The notes beneath the pieces are model-generated. The model did not search any database. It was not told the DNA's origin and saw only the letters and a program-made list of their open reading frames with translations. DNA of 64,000 nt from Halocaridina rubra (taxonomy: Eukaryota > Arthropoda > Malacostraca > Decapoda > Atyidae): NCBI GenBank assembly GCA_037179515.1, contig JAXCGZ010001894.1, positions 159,501 to 223,500 on the forward strand, in the 5' to 3' direction. Positions 35,328 through 62,674 of this stretch are shown here, piece by piece; position 1 is the stretch's first letter, and each line of letters starts with the position of its first letter. A program made the position numbers and the translations under genes.

Positions 35328-37820
35328 TGTGATTACCTAATTGTGATTACCTAATTGTGCTTGACGGGAAAGAGGCCAAAGCTCGTATCTCCCCGTCTCC
35401 TCATCAGTTCCATTTTCTACCTGGTGATACTTATCATACCTGTAATTAAAACTATGGATTGAGATAGCATTAACTACCTCCTTGCTTAGCCAATTCCAAT
35501 TATCAACTACTCTTACACTGAAAAAGTACTTCCTTACATCCTGCAAAGAAGTTTTCTTACGAAGCTTCAAACTATGACCTCTAGTTCTAGAGCCTGCCAT
35601 ATCAAAATATCGATCCCTATCCACTCAATCATAACCATACAGGAATTTAAAGACCGTCACCATATCCCCTCCTCGATCTCCTGGCTTCGAGTGAGGGTAA
35701 GTCTAATTTCCACAGCCTCTCATCATAACTGAGATTATGTATTTCTGGCACCAGTTTCGTGGCATGTCTTTGAACTTTTTCAAGCTTAGCTATGTGCTTT
35801 TTCAAGTGCGGATTCCAAAAGAGGGCTGCATATTCGAGTTTTGGCCTCACAAAGGCTACATAAATATTTCTGAACATTTCCTTGTCCATGTGTCTGAAGG
35901 CTACTCTTACATTTGATAAGAAAGCATATGCTGCCCTTACTATGCCATTTATATGTATTTCTAAAGACAAGTCTGCCAGTATGTTTACTCCTAGATCTCT
36001 CTCATTTTCTGTCTCTTGAAGTTGTACTCCAGCCACCGAGTAGTCAAGCTTGGGCCTTCTTGCACTTGTACTCATTCTCATTACCTAACATTTTGAAGTA
36101 TTGAATTTCATTAGCCACTTTCTTGACCACTCATATAGACTATATATATCTTCCTGAAGTTCTCTACCATTGTTCTCGTTTCCTACTTTCTTCACAATCT
36201 TTGCATCATCTGTAGTCAAGCTTGGGCCTTCTTGCACTTGTACCCATTCTCAATACCTTACATTTTGAAGTATTGAATTTCATTAGCCACTTTTTTGACC
36301 ACTCATGTAGACTATATATATCTTCCTGAAGTTCTCTACCATTGCTCTCGTTTCCTACTTTCTTCACAATCTTTGCATCATCTGCAGACATATTCATGAA
36401 TGAATTTACAGACTCTGGTAGGTCATTTACATATACAAGGAACAAAAGTGGCCCTAAAACTGAACCCTGTGGAACTCCACTACTAACTCTTCTCCATTCA
36501 GACATTGAGTGTCTTACTCTAACCCTCTGTTCCCTTTCTTCTAAGTAAGTTTTTATCCATTCCAAGACATTTCCACCTATTCTAGCCATTGCTTGCAGCT
36601 TCCTAATAAGTCTCCCATGTGAAACAGTGTCAAACACTTTCTGGAAGTCTAGGAATATGAAATTATGCCCAGCCCTTTATTGCCAGTAAGATTCGGCTTG
36701 CCTCATAATAAAATCCTAATAAGTTTGTTACTGTTGATCTACCTTCTCTGAAGCCATGTTGCCTCACTGACAAAAAGTTGAAGGATTCCAAGTCAAGAGA
36801 GATATGTTCCCTTAGTAGTTTCTTCATAACTTTGCAAACAATGCTGGTCAAGGAAACTGGTCTATTGTTTAGAGCCATATCCCTCCTTCCCTTTTTGAAC
36901 ATAGGTATAACTTTTGCTTGTTTCCAGCATCTTGGAATCTTTCCTGTCTCCAGTGACTTTTTAAATAGGATACTTAGTGCCACTGATATTGAGTTTGCGC
37001 ATTTTTTAAGTACATGATGGGATATATCATCAGGTCCTGTAGTTTTATGAACATCTAACTCCATCAGCGCTTTGCATACATCTGTGGCTGTAAGGTTGAT
37101 GTTCTATAATACCGGCCCTTGAGCTTCTATCTGTGCAATCTGAGGGGGTGGGGTATTTTCTACTGTAAATACTAACAGAAACTCCTTGTTCAATTCTTTG
37201 CAGATCTCTTCATCTGTCTCAGTGATGCTTCCATCTGCTCTCTTTAGCATTAAAAACTGTTCTTTTATCTTCAGTTTTCCTCTGATAAAGCTGTGGAAAA
37301 GCTTGGGATTTTCTTTAGCCTTCCTGGTGATGTCCCTCTCATAGTCTCTCTCTGCCTCTCTTCCTTTAATTAGGTAGTCATTTCTTGCTCTTTTGTAGGT
37401 TTGCCAGGCATTTATGTTTTTTCTCCTCCTATGCCTTTTCCAGCATTTGTCTCTCCACTCCTTAGCTCTTTTACACTCATTATTGAACCATTTCTCTCTG
37501 GCATGAATAACACCTACTTTGGTGACAGGTATGCAGCAATCTATCTTCCCATATTTCTCACAAAAGATGTCATACATTTCTTGTACAGATTTGTTGTAAT
37601 ATAAGGTTCTCCAGTCAATAACTGCAAAAAGCTCATTCATTTTGATGTAATCTCCTTTTGGATAGTTCCTACTCATGTCCTCAGTGCGTCTACTCTCAGG
37701 CAGATTATCTTCAAGGATATACTCCATCAACAACACACAGTGGTTACTCTTTCCAATTAGTCGTTCATACTAAATTTTTTCAATATCCAACACATTATCT
37801 GTGAATACTAGATCAAGTAG
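35328..37820 (-). pseudogene. CR1-like LINE fragment N2
   Basis: Same element as N1 and in the same orientation, with the 3' tail repeat GTGATTACCTAATT doubled at 35328-35356. Pieces on minus: linker 37736-37104, RT N-part 37064-36663, RT core 36637-36206 (SADDAKIV in place of FADDAKIV), and C-part 36081-35647. A 172-bp tandem duplication (36041-36212 and 36213-36384) interrupts the RT core. It is 5'-truncated just after the endonuclease. Confidence 0.88.
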
Positions 37821-40640
37821 TGTGATTACCTAATTGTGATAACCTAATTGTGTTGACGGGAAAGAGCCCAAAGCTCATATCTTCCCGTCTCCTCATCGGT
37901 TCCATTTTATACTTAGTGATACTTATCATACCTGTCCTTTAAACTATGGATTGAGATAGCATTAACTACCTCCTCGCTTAGCCAATTCCAATTATCAACT
38001 ACTCTTACACTGAAAAAGTATTTCCTTACATCCTGCAAACAAGTTTTCTTACGAAGCTTCAAACTATGACCTCTAGTTCTAGAGCCAGCCATATCAAAAT
38101 ATCGATCCCTATCCACTCTATCATAACCATGAAGGAATTTGAAGACTGTCACCATATCCCCCCTCACTCTTCTAGCTTCGAGTGATGGTAAGTCTAATTC
38201 CCTCAGCCTCTCATCATAACTGAGATTGCGTATTTCTGGCACCAGTTTCGTGGCATGTCTTTGAACTTTTTCACGCTTAACTATGTGCTTTTTCAAGTGC
38301 GGATTCCAAAAGGGGGCTGCATTTTCAAGTTTTGGCCTCACATAGGTTACATAAATATTTCTGAACATTTCCTTGTCCATGTGCCTGAAGGCTACCCTTA
38401 CATTTGATAAGAATGCATATGCTGCCCTTACTATGCCATTTATATGTATTTCTGGAGACAAATCTGCCAGTATGTTTACTCCTAGATCTCTCTCATTTTC
38501 TGTCTCTTGAAGTTGTACTCCAGCCACCGAGCAGTCAAGCTTGGGCCTTCTTGCACTTGTACCCATTCTCATTACCTTACATTTTGAAGTATTGAATTTC
38601 ATTAGCCACTTTTCTGACCACTCATGCAGATTGTTTAGATCCTCCTGAAGTTCTTTACCATTGTTCTCGTTTTTTACTTTCTTCACAATCTTTGCATCAT
38701 CTGCAAACATATTCATGAATGAATTTACAGACTCTGGTAGGTCATTTACATATACAAGGAACAAAAGTGGCCCTAAAACTGAACCCTCTGGAACTCCACT
38801 ACTAACTCTTCTCCATTCAGACACTGAGTGTCTTACTCTAACCCTCTGTTCCCTTCCTTCTAAGTAAGTTTTTATCCATTCCAAAACATTTCCACCTATT
38901 ATAGCCATTGATTGCAGCTTCCTAATGAGTCTCCCATGTGGAACAGTATCAAACGCTTTCTGGAAGTCTAGGAATATGCAATCTGCCCAGCCCTCTCTTT
39001 CCTGTAAGATTTGGCTTACCTCATCATAAAATTCTTATAGGTTTGTTACTGTTGATCTACCTTCTCTGAAGCCATGTTGCCTCACTGACAAAAAGTTGAA
39101 GGATTCCAAGTGAAGAGAGATATGTTTCCTTAGTAGTTTCTCCATAACTTTGCAAACTATGCTGGTCAAGGTAACTGGTCTATAGTTCAGAGCCGTATCC
39201 CACCTTCCCTTTTTGAAGATAGGTATCACATTTGCTTGTTTCCAGCATCTTGGAATCTCCCCCGACTCCAGTGACTCCTTAAATATGATACTTAGTGCCA
39301 CTGATATTCAGTTTGCACATTTTTTAAGCACATGAGGGGATATGTCATCAGGACCTGTAGCTTTATGAACATCTAAATCCATCAGCGCTTTGCATAAATC
39401 TGTGGCTGTAAGGTTGATGTTTTCTAATACCGGCCCTTGAGCTTCTATCACTGCAATCTGGGGGGGTGGGGTATTTTCTACTGTAAATACTGACTAAAAC
39501 TCCTTGTTCAATTCTTTGCAGATCTCTTCATCCATCTCAGTGATGCTCCCATACGCTCTCTTTAGCCTTAAAACCTGTTCTTTTATCTTCAGTTTTCCTC
39601 TGATAAAGCTGTGGAAAAGCTTGGGATTTTCTTTAGCCTTCCTGGTGATGTCCCTCTCATAGTCTCTCTCTGCCTCTCTCCTTTTACTTAGGTAGTCATT
39701 TCTTGCTCTTCTGTAGGTTTGCCAGGCATTTATGTTTTTTCTCCTCCTATACCTTTTCCAGCATTTGTCTCTCCACTCCTTAGCTCTTTTACACCCATTA
39801 TCGAACCATTTCTCTCTGGCATGAATAACACCTACTTTGGTGACAGGTATGCAGCAATCTACTATCTTCCCATATTTCTCACAAAAGATGTCATACTTTT
39901 CTTGTACAGATTTGTTGTAAAATAAGGTTCTCCAGTCAATAACTGCAAAAAGCTCATTCATTTTGATGTAATCTCCTTTTGGATAGTTCCTCCTCATGTC
40001 CTCAGTGCCTCTACTCTCAGGAAGAATATCTTCAATGATATACTCTATCAACAACACACAGTGGTCACTCTTTCCAATTTGTGGTTCATACTCAATTTTT
40101 TCAATATCCAACACATTATCTGTGAACACTAGATCAAGTAGTGATGGCTCATCCCCACCCCTGGCCCTTGTTGGTTCCATTACATGTTGGTGTAGGAAAT
40201 TCCCTTGTACGCAATCTAGGAATCTTGCCCCGAATGAGTCCTCACCACTGTGTGGGTCAAGATTTATCCAATCTATCTCTTTATGATTAAAGTCTCCCAT
40301 AATCAAAATCCTACATTTTTTTTCCCGTGCCATGTTAACAACTGAGTTTATTACTTCAATAGTACCTATATGACTTTCCTCATAAACTTCAAGCCTATTT
40401 TGGTTCCTTGGTGGGTTGTATACAACAGTCATTATAATGCTCTCTGACCCAGTATTTATGCGAGCAACAAGAAATTCCTTGAACTCACTTTCTATAGCCA
40501 AGTTTATTTCTTCAACTTGAATCCTTTCACTTATAAGCAGTGCTATCCCTCCACCAGTCCTCTCAGATCTTTCAACCCTTAGTATTCTGAAGCCCTTAGG
40601 AAAAACTGTGACACTGTTTATGCGCAAACTCAATCTCAGT
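37821..40640 (-). pseudogene. CR1-like LINE fragment N3 (endonuclease + RT)
   Basis: The most complete of the head-to-tail copies. On minus, 40759-39494 carries the APE-type endonuclease (RTGGGIALLISERI, MGDFNHKEIDW, GKSDHCVLL) and linker. Then 39301-39035 and 38908-37913 carry RT (GVPEGSVLGPLLF, FADDAKIVKKV) and the C-terminal domain through DRYDKYH. A TAG-type stop after NKEF and a frame loss near 39050-38910 break it. Missing: ORF1 and the extreme N-terminus of ORF2. Confidence 0.9.
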
Positions 40641-40765
40641 GTGTATATATATATATACACACTTATGAGCAGTGCTATCCCTCCACCAGTCCTCTCAGAT
40701 CTTTCAACCCTTAGTATTCTGAAGCCCTTAGGAAAAACTGTGACACTGTTTATGCGCAAACTCAG
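40530..40765. repeat. 132-bp tandem duplication at the 5' edge of N3
   Basis: TATAAGCAGTGCTATCCCTC..TTTATGCGCAAACTCA occurs at about 40530-40632 and again at 40662-40765. Between them lies GTGTGTATATATATATATACACAC, a perfect palindrome built on a short TA run. The second unit runs into (TA)n. Confidence 0.9.
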
Positions 40766-40770
40766 TATCA

Positions 40771-42903
<2,133 letters not shown>

Positions 42904-42920
42904 TGGTGGCAGCGCTCAAT
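42904..42920 (+). promoter_or_regulatory. Probable primer-binding site
   Basis: TGGTGGCAGCGCTCAAT begins directly after the LTR. TGG at the start pairs with the universal CCA of a tRNA 3' end. I cannot name the tRNA with confidence. Confidence 0.65.
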
Positions 42921-43016
42921 AGACTAAGTATGGTTTGCTGTTCATTTTTAATATAAGGCATTACGTATTATCTAGGATCTTTCTGTTTGATTAAGTAAAT
43001 AAGACTACCAACCGAC

Positions 43017-44761
43017 ATGGCGACAGCTAATCTAGCCCCTCCAGATAAATTCGCATTAAAGAGCGAAAGTGAGCAAGATTGGCGATTTTTTCGTCAAAAA
43101 TTCGAGCTGTATATACTTGCAGCAGGTTTAAATGATAAACCAAGTGAAGTGAAGGTAGCATTACTTTTGACCCATGGGGGTGACGAACTGCTTCGAGTGT
43201 ATAATGCTATAGAGTTTGGTCCCGTTATTGTAGGGGAGAGTGGAACTCGTGATGACCCTAGCAGGACTTAAACGTGGTATTACAGAAGCTAGATGAGCAT
43301 TTTGCCCCTAGGAAGCTAATAATAGCATCAAGATATAGGTTTAGATGCTGTACTCAGAAAGCTGATGAGAACCTGGATGAATTTATTACTAGAATAAAAA
43401 CTATGGTTAAGGATTGTGATTTTGCAGCAGAAAAAGATGAGGCAATTCGTGATCAAATTGTTTTTGGCTGTAAAGAAGATAAACTCAGAGAGAAATTTCT
43501 GAGAGAAGAATGTATTTTACTGATAGATACGCTCAAAATTTGTGAGGCACATCAAGCATCGCAGAGACAAATGCAAATGATAAAAAGTGAAAATACAGCA
43601 AAGTCGGTCATAAATAAAGTTAAATCGACAAAGAACTTTAAGCAGAGTAGGCCTAGTAGAAATTCAGCAGACCGAAAGAGTGAGGACCCAAGTTTTGTGA
43701 ACAAGAACCAGTATAGGCCTAAGTCAAACCAAAGTTTGCCAACGAAGGATCCGGCTCTACGAAAATGTAAGTTCTGCGGAACAAGACACGTGTGGAGTAA
43801 GATGAAATGTCCAGCCTATGGAGAGAGATGCAACTACTGCAACAGGCTGAATCACTTCGAATCTCAATGTTTGGAGAAAAATGGACATGCACAAGCATCT
43901 AAGAAGATGGGTGTGAATGCAGTGGACGGTGACGATTCCAGTTCAGATACTCCAGCCGAGTATATCCTAGGTGTCAAGTTGCAGACGAGACGTGGAGAGC
44001 CAGAAGAAACGACGGTGAACAAAAATGATAATCCCTGTACACAGCAAGTGATGAAAGTGAATAAAGTGTCAAAGAAATCCAAATATCTATATACCGATCT
44101 GAAAGTTGGTGAAAATAGTGTCAAATTTCAAATCGATAGCAGAGCAGGTGTAAATGTGTTACCTCGAAATATGGTTCCCAATAATGTAAAAATTGAATCT
44201 AGTGAAGGGTTACAACTAGAAATGTGGAATAATTCTGCAGCCAAACCAGTTGGAAAATGTAGAATTAAAGTGAAAAATGAGATAAATTCAAAGAGATATA
44301 ATGTTGAGTTTATTATAGTGGCTGAGAATTATATGCCTTTGTTAGGAAAACGTGCATCAGAACAGATGGGTTTCCTTACCATCAATTATGATAACATATG
44401 TTCTGTACACAGTGAATCTTGTAATACTGATGTTTTTCAGGAATATTCAGATGTATTTTGTAATGAAATTGGTAAGTTACCTGGGGTGGTACATATGACT
44501 TTAGACAAAGAAGTCAAGCCATTTGCTATATCTTCATGTAGAGTGCCAATTCAACTTAAAAGGAAGGTAAAATCCAAATTATCTGAGTTAGAGAAACAAA
44601 ATGTCATTTGTAAAGTAGACGAACCAACTGAATGGGTGAGTCGCATGGTAGTAGCTTCTAAGAAAAATAGTGAAGACATAAGAATTTGCATAGATCCTCA
44701 GCAATTAAATAAAGCCATAATTAGAGAAATGCATCCTTTGCCAATTATCGATGATGTTTGA
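43017..44761 (+). pseudogene. Gag-protease-RT part of the Gypsy element
   Basis: ATG at 43017 (MATANLAPPDKFALK) starts gag. The frame ends at TAA 43269 after DDPSRT, and the reading resumes in another frame at NVVLQKLDEHFAPRK, so a single-base indel sits near 43265. A zinc-knuckle region lies at 43765-43875 (CKFCGTRH, CNYCNRLNHFESQC). The protease core reads IDSRAGVNVL where DSGAGVNVL or DTGA is expected, so the catalytic Gly is replaced by Arg. RT starts with EWVSRMVVASKK and RICIDPQQLNKAI. A TGA at 44759 interrupts it after PIIDDV. Confidence 0.92.
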
Positions 44762-44782
44762 CCTGAATTAGCACAAGCTAAA

Positions 44783-46873
44783 GTGTTCTCTAAACTAAAT
44801 TTAAGAAATGGATATTGGCACTGTGTTTTGGATGAAGAGTCAAGTCATTTAACTACCTTTCAAACCCCTTTTGGAAGATATCGGTGGCTTAGACTGCCCT
44901 TTGGCCTAGCAGTCAGTACTGAAGTTTTTCAGAAACGACTGCACAACTCTTTAGATGGTTTGCTAGGAATAATATGCATTGCTGATGACATTTTGGTATA
45001 TGGAATAGGTAATTCTCTAGAAGAAGCACAGTTAGATCATGATGAAAATTTAAGAAATTTATTGGAACGATGTCGTAAGCATGGTATCCGTCTTAACAGA
45101 GAAAAGGCTGAAATAAGAAAGAGTGAGATAACATTTCTTGGACATGTAATAACTAATGAAGGCCTTAAGCCAGATCCCAGTAAAATTGAAGCAATTGTAT
45201 CGATGAAAGCTCCAACTAATGTCACTGAGATTCAATGCTTTAGTGGAATGATAAACTATTTGTCAAAATTCATGCCTAGACTCTCTGACCTGATGGTGCC
45301 CATACGACAACTTTTACGTAAAGACAAAGAATGGTGTTGGGGTGATGAACAGGCTAGTGCTTTTGAGAAAATTAAGTGTTGCATCACTAAAACTCCAATT
45401 CTTGCTTATTATGATCAAAATAAACAGCTAGTTATACAGTGTGATGCTAGCAAATGTGGACTTGGTGCAGTTCTAATGCAAGGTGGTAAACCGTTGTCTT
45501 ATGCAAGCAGAGCTCTTACTGACACGGAAACAAGGTATGCTCAGATAGAGAAAGAAATGCTGGCTATTGTGTTTGCTTTAAAGAAATTCCATCAGTACAC
45601 TTTTGGACAACATACTTTGGTTATAACTGATCACAAACCACTACAGAGTATAATCTTGAAACCATTAGATAGAGCACCAAAGAGGCTACAAGGCATGTTA
45701 TTGACTGCACAACAATACGATATTGAACTTAAGCATACTGCTGGTAAGAACATGCATATAGCAGATTTGCTGTCTCGATCATTTCTAAGTGAAACTGAAA
45801 ATGGTAATGATTTTGAATATGTTAATGTTGTATCTTATTTGCCTATTAGGGAAGACAGGTTAAAGAAAATTCGTGATGCTGTGGCCAGTGATGAAATTTT
45901 GCTTGAAGTGACAAATATGATAACAAATGGGTGGCCAGAGTATAAATGTAATGTACCTATAACTGTTTTGCCTTATTATCATATTAGAGATGAACTTTCT
46001 ATACAGAATGGACTTGTATTTAAAGGTGATAGAGTTGTGATTCCTGCCAATTTGAGGAAAGAAATTAAACAGGCTATTCACTCTTGTCACATTGGCGTAG
46101 AAAGTTGTCTACGAAGGGCTCGTGAGTGTGTATATTGGCCTGGTATGAATGGTGATATTAAAGAACATATTTCTCAATGTGAAATCTGTTGCAAATTTCA
46201 AAAATCTCAGCAGAAAGAAACTCTTATGCCACATGAAGTGTCTGATAGGCCATGGGAGAAAGTTGGCACAGATATTTTTGAATTGAGTAATCAGTTTTAT
46301 CTTGTAACAGTAGACTATTTCAGTAATTTCTGGGAAATTGATAGGTTAGAAGATATAAAAGCATCTACTGTTATACGTAAGCTAAAAGCACATTTTGCAA
46401 GGTATGGTACTCCTTCCATCTTAGTTAGTGACTGTGGAACTCAATTTACAAGTGATATATTTCAGAATTTTATAAGAGTGTGGGATATAGAACATTGTAC
46501 GTCAAGCCCTAAACATCCTCAGTCTAATGGACAGGCAGAATTCGCTGTAAATAAATTTAATATTAACAGACATTATAGAAATAGCAGGTCCGCTAAATAT
46601 TACAATGTGCATGCCAAAGATCTTGATCCTTTACAGGAAGATGATGTTGTGAGAATAAAACCAACTGTAATGGGAAAGAAAGCTTGGGAAAAAGGTATTG
46701 TGAAGGAACGTTTAGACGAGAGATCTTATGAAATTTCAACTGATGCTGGTTTATTGAGAAGAAATAGAGTAGACCTTAATAAGAAAGAAATGTTTCGCAT
46801 CACAGTAGTGAAGATTCTAGTAATGTACTACAAAGTCAGCAACAGGTTGAAATTCCACAGAATAAACATGTAA
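44783..46873 (+). pseudogene. RT-RNase H-integrase part of the Gypsy element
   Basis: In frame with the preceding part once the TGA at 44759-44761 is passed. RT: FSKLNLRNGYWH, TPFGRYRWLRLPFGL, CIADDILVYG (the Y-x-D-D block). RNase H: VIQCDASKCGLGAVL and TDTETRYAQIEKEMLAIVFA. Integrase: HxxxH..CxxC zinc domain (HSCHIGVES, CEICCKFQ), then the catalytic residues in VGTDIFELS, VSDCGTQFTS and NGQAEFAVN. Right after AEFAVN the frame jumps to KFNINRHYRNSRSAKYYN, which belongs about 100 residues further on in relatives, so an in-frame internal deletion removed the end of the integrase core. The LINKER-DDVVRIKP.. chromatin-side tail remains. Confidence 0.9.
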
Positions 46874-47035
46874 ACCCAACAAGTGAGAATCTCAGAGTTC
46901 AAGAGTCTTTCACTCCTCAAAAGAGAATCACGAGGAGTACAAGGAATATTTTACCCTCTAAATATAATGATTTTGTTGTTTACAAAGAGTGATTTATTTT
47001 TCGTTTTCAAGATGATAACTTTTTTTTTTCTTCAT

Positions 47036-47046
47036 AAAAAGAGGGA
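47036..47046 (+). promoter_or_regulatory. Polypurine tract of the Gypsy element
   Basis: AAAAAGAGGGA lies immediately before the 3' LTR, the position expected for plus-strand priming. Confidence 0.8.
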
Positions 47047-47228
47047 TGTTACAATATTTGATATAATTGTTATTATGTTAATGAACGAATCCATGTTTTG
47101 TTTACATTGAAAGTAATAAAGATGCCCACTAGGGGGCAAACAAGAACGTTCATAATGCCCTTTCAGTCTCCTATATTATTGTGCCTCATTTATCAATAAA
47201 TATCTCCAAATTTAAGGAGCATCAAACA
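47047..47228 (+). repeat. 3' LTR of the Gypsy element
   Basis: 182 bp. Against the 5' LTR it has 4 substitutions (at about +30, +37, +94 and +149 of the LTR) and no gap. Confidence 0.95.
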
Positions 47229-47706
<478 letters not shown>

Positions 47707-49498
47707 GCTTTATCAGAGGAAAACTGAAGGTAAAAGAACAGGTTTTAAGGCTAAAGAGAGCGGATGGAAGCATCACTGAGACGGATGAAGAGATCTGCAA
47801 AGAATTGAACAAGGAGTTTCAGTCAGTATTTACAGTAGAAAATACCCCACCCCCTCAGATTGCAGTGATAGAAGCTCAAGGGCCGGTATTAGAGAACATC
47901 AACCTTACAGCCACAGAGGTATGCAAAGCGCTGATGGATATAGATGTTCATAAAGCTACAGGTCCCGATGACATATCCCCTCATGTGCTTAAAAAATGCG
48001 CAAACACAATATCAGTGGCACTAAGTATCATATTTAAGGATCACTGGAGTCGGGGGAGATTCCAAGATGCTGGAAACAAGCAAATGTGATACCTATCTTC
48101 AAAAAGGGAAGGAGGGATACTGCTCTGAACTATAGACCAGTTTCCTCAACCAGCATAGTTTGCAAAGTTATGGAGAAACTACTAAGGAAACATATCTCTC
48201 TTCACTTGAAATCCTTCAACTTTTTATCAGTGAGGCAACATGGCTTCAGAGAAGGTAGATCAACAGTAACAAACTTATTAGAATTTTATGATGAGGTAAG
48301 CCAAATCTTACAGGAAAGAGAGGGCTGGGCAGATTGCATATTCCTAGACTTCCAGAAAGCGTTTGAAACTGTTCCACATGGGAGACTTATTAGGAAGCTG
48401 CAATCAATGGCTAGAATAGGTGGAAATGTTTTGGAATGGATAAAAACTTACTTAGAAGGAAGGAAACAGAGGGTTAGAGTAAGACACTCAGTGTCTGAAA
48501 GGAGAAGAGTTAGTAGTGGAGTTCCAGAGGGTTCAGTTTTAGGGCCACTTTTGTTCCTTGTATATGTAAATGACCTACCAGAGTCTGTAAATTCATTCAT
48601 GAATATGTTTGCAGATGATGCAAAGATTGTGAAGAAAGTAAAAGCGAGAACAATGGTACAGAACTTCAGGAGGATCTAAATAATCTGCATGAGTGGTCAG
48701 AAAAGTGGCTAATGAAATTCAATACTTCAAAATGTAAGGTAATGAGAATGGGTACAAGTGCAAGAAGGCCCAAGCTTGACTACTCGGTGGCTGGAGTACA
48801 ACTTCACGAGATAGAAAATGAGAGAGATCTAGGAGTAAACATACTGGCAGATTTGTCTCCAGAAATACATATAAATGGCATAGTAAGGGCAGCATATGCA
48901 TTCTCATCAAATGTAAGGGTAGCCTTCAGGCACATGGACAAGGAAATGTTCAGAAATATTTATGTAACTTATGTGAGGCCAAAACTCGAATATGCAGCCC
49001 CCTTTTGGAATCCGCACTTGAAAAAGCACATAGCTAAGCTTGAAAAAGTTCAAAGACATGCCACGAAATTGGTGCCAGAAATACGCAATCTCAGTTATGA
49101 TGAGAGGCTGAGGGAATTAGACTTACCATCACTTGAAGCTAGAAGAGTGAGGGGGGATATGGTGACAGTCTTTAAATTCCTTCATGGTTATGATAGAGTG
49201 GATAGGGATCGATATTTTGATATGGCTGGCTCTAGAACTAGAGGTCATAGTTTGAAGCTTCGTAAGAAAACTTCTTCGCAGGATGTAAGGAAATACTTTT
49301 TCAGTGTAAGAGTAGTTGATAATTGGAATTGGCTAAGCGAGGAGGTAGTTAATGCTATCTCAATCCCTAGTTTTAAGGACAGGTATGATAAGTATCACTA
49401 AGTATAAAATGGAACCGATGAGGAGACGGGAAGATACGAGCTTTGGGCTCTTTCCCGTAAAAACAATTAGGTAATCAATTAGGTAATCACACACACAC
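47707..49498 (+). pseudogene. CR1-like LINE fragment N5, plus orientation
   Basis: The same element as N1-N4 but on the plus strand. Frames 47805-48089 (linker, [18 protein letters not shown]), 48086-48679 (RT: RQHGFREGRSTV, FLDFQKAFETVPHGRL, SSGVPEGSVLGPLLF, FADDAKIVKKV) and 48712-49401 (C-terminal domain through DRYDKYH and TAA). Two frameshifts, at about 48040 and 48640. It ends in the tail repeat AATTAGGTAATCA and a short ACACAC run. The 3' end lies about 270 bp upstream of the gene 3 start codon. Confidence 0.9.
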
Positions 49499-49764
49499 AA
49501 AATACGAAATTCAACAAAGCATTAAAATAAACTAATTGTATTTTGTAAATTTTAATTGCTATCTCAAAGAGTTTGTCTACTAAAGCAAGAGAGTTCCTCC
49601 TATCAGTTTGAATATGTCAAGTGACACGCTGTATCGTGATTATCATTCACTATATCAGATCGATAAACTGATAAGACTTAGTTTCACAAGTAGTTCGAAG
49701 ACTGTACCGCGACAAGAATGAACAAAACGGAATAATACATTGAGTTTTATTAAAAACAGTACAT

Positions 49765-60541
<10,777 letters not shown>

Positions 60542-60705
60542 ATACAATGACTCGTTGGGAATTATTTATTTTACAACGAACAAAGAAATGTCGGTCTGTG
60601 GTAGAAATATCTGAATTTCCAATTAGCACTTAGCATCAGCTTCAAGAATAAGTACTATGTTGTCTCCAAAAATGTGTTCTTGTATCAGTTTTATTTACTA
60701 GATCC

Positions 60706-60912
<207 letters not shown>

Positions 60913-61022
60913 GCTACTTATATACTAGCAATGGGTGCAATAATTATATCTAAAGCCCATAAATGAGATGTAAAAAAGAACTAAATATTAAAACATTTTC
61001 CAACTTCATTTTTTGATTTCTG

Positions 61023-61028
61023 AATAAA
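61023..61028 (+). terminator. Candidate polyadenylation signal of gene 3
   Basis: AATAAA (in TGAATAAACCC) 482 bp after the stop, followed within 30 bp by T-rich sequence (CACATTTTTCTCC). It is the first AATAAA downstream of the stop that I find. Confidence 0.45.
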
Positions 61029-61029
61029 C

Positions 61030-62660
<1,631 letters not shown>

Positions 62661-62674
62661 ACACAAATAATGAA

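Noticed and set aside
38404..38867. Recurrent short plus-strand frames in the LINE cluster (same peptide at 33.7, 35.9, 38.4, 41.5 and 54.2 kb)
   Set aside because: Their repetition comes from the repeated LINE; they are antisense to the RT frame.
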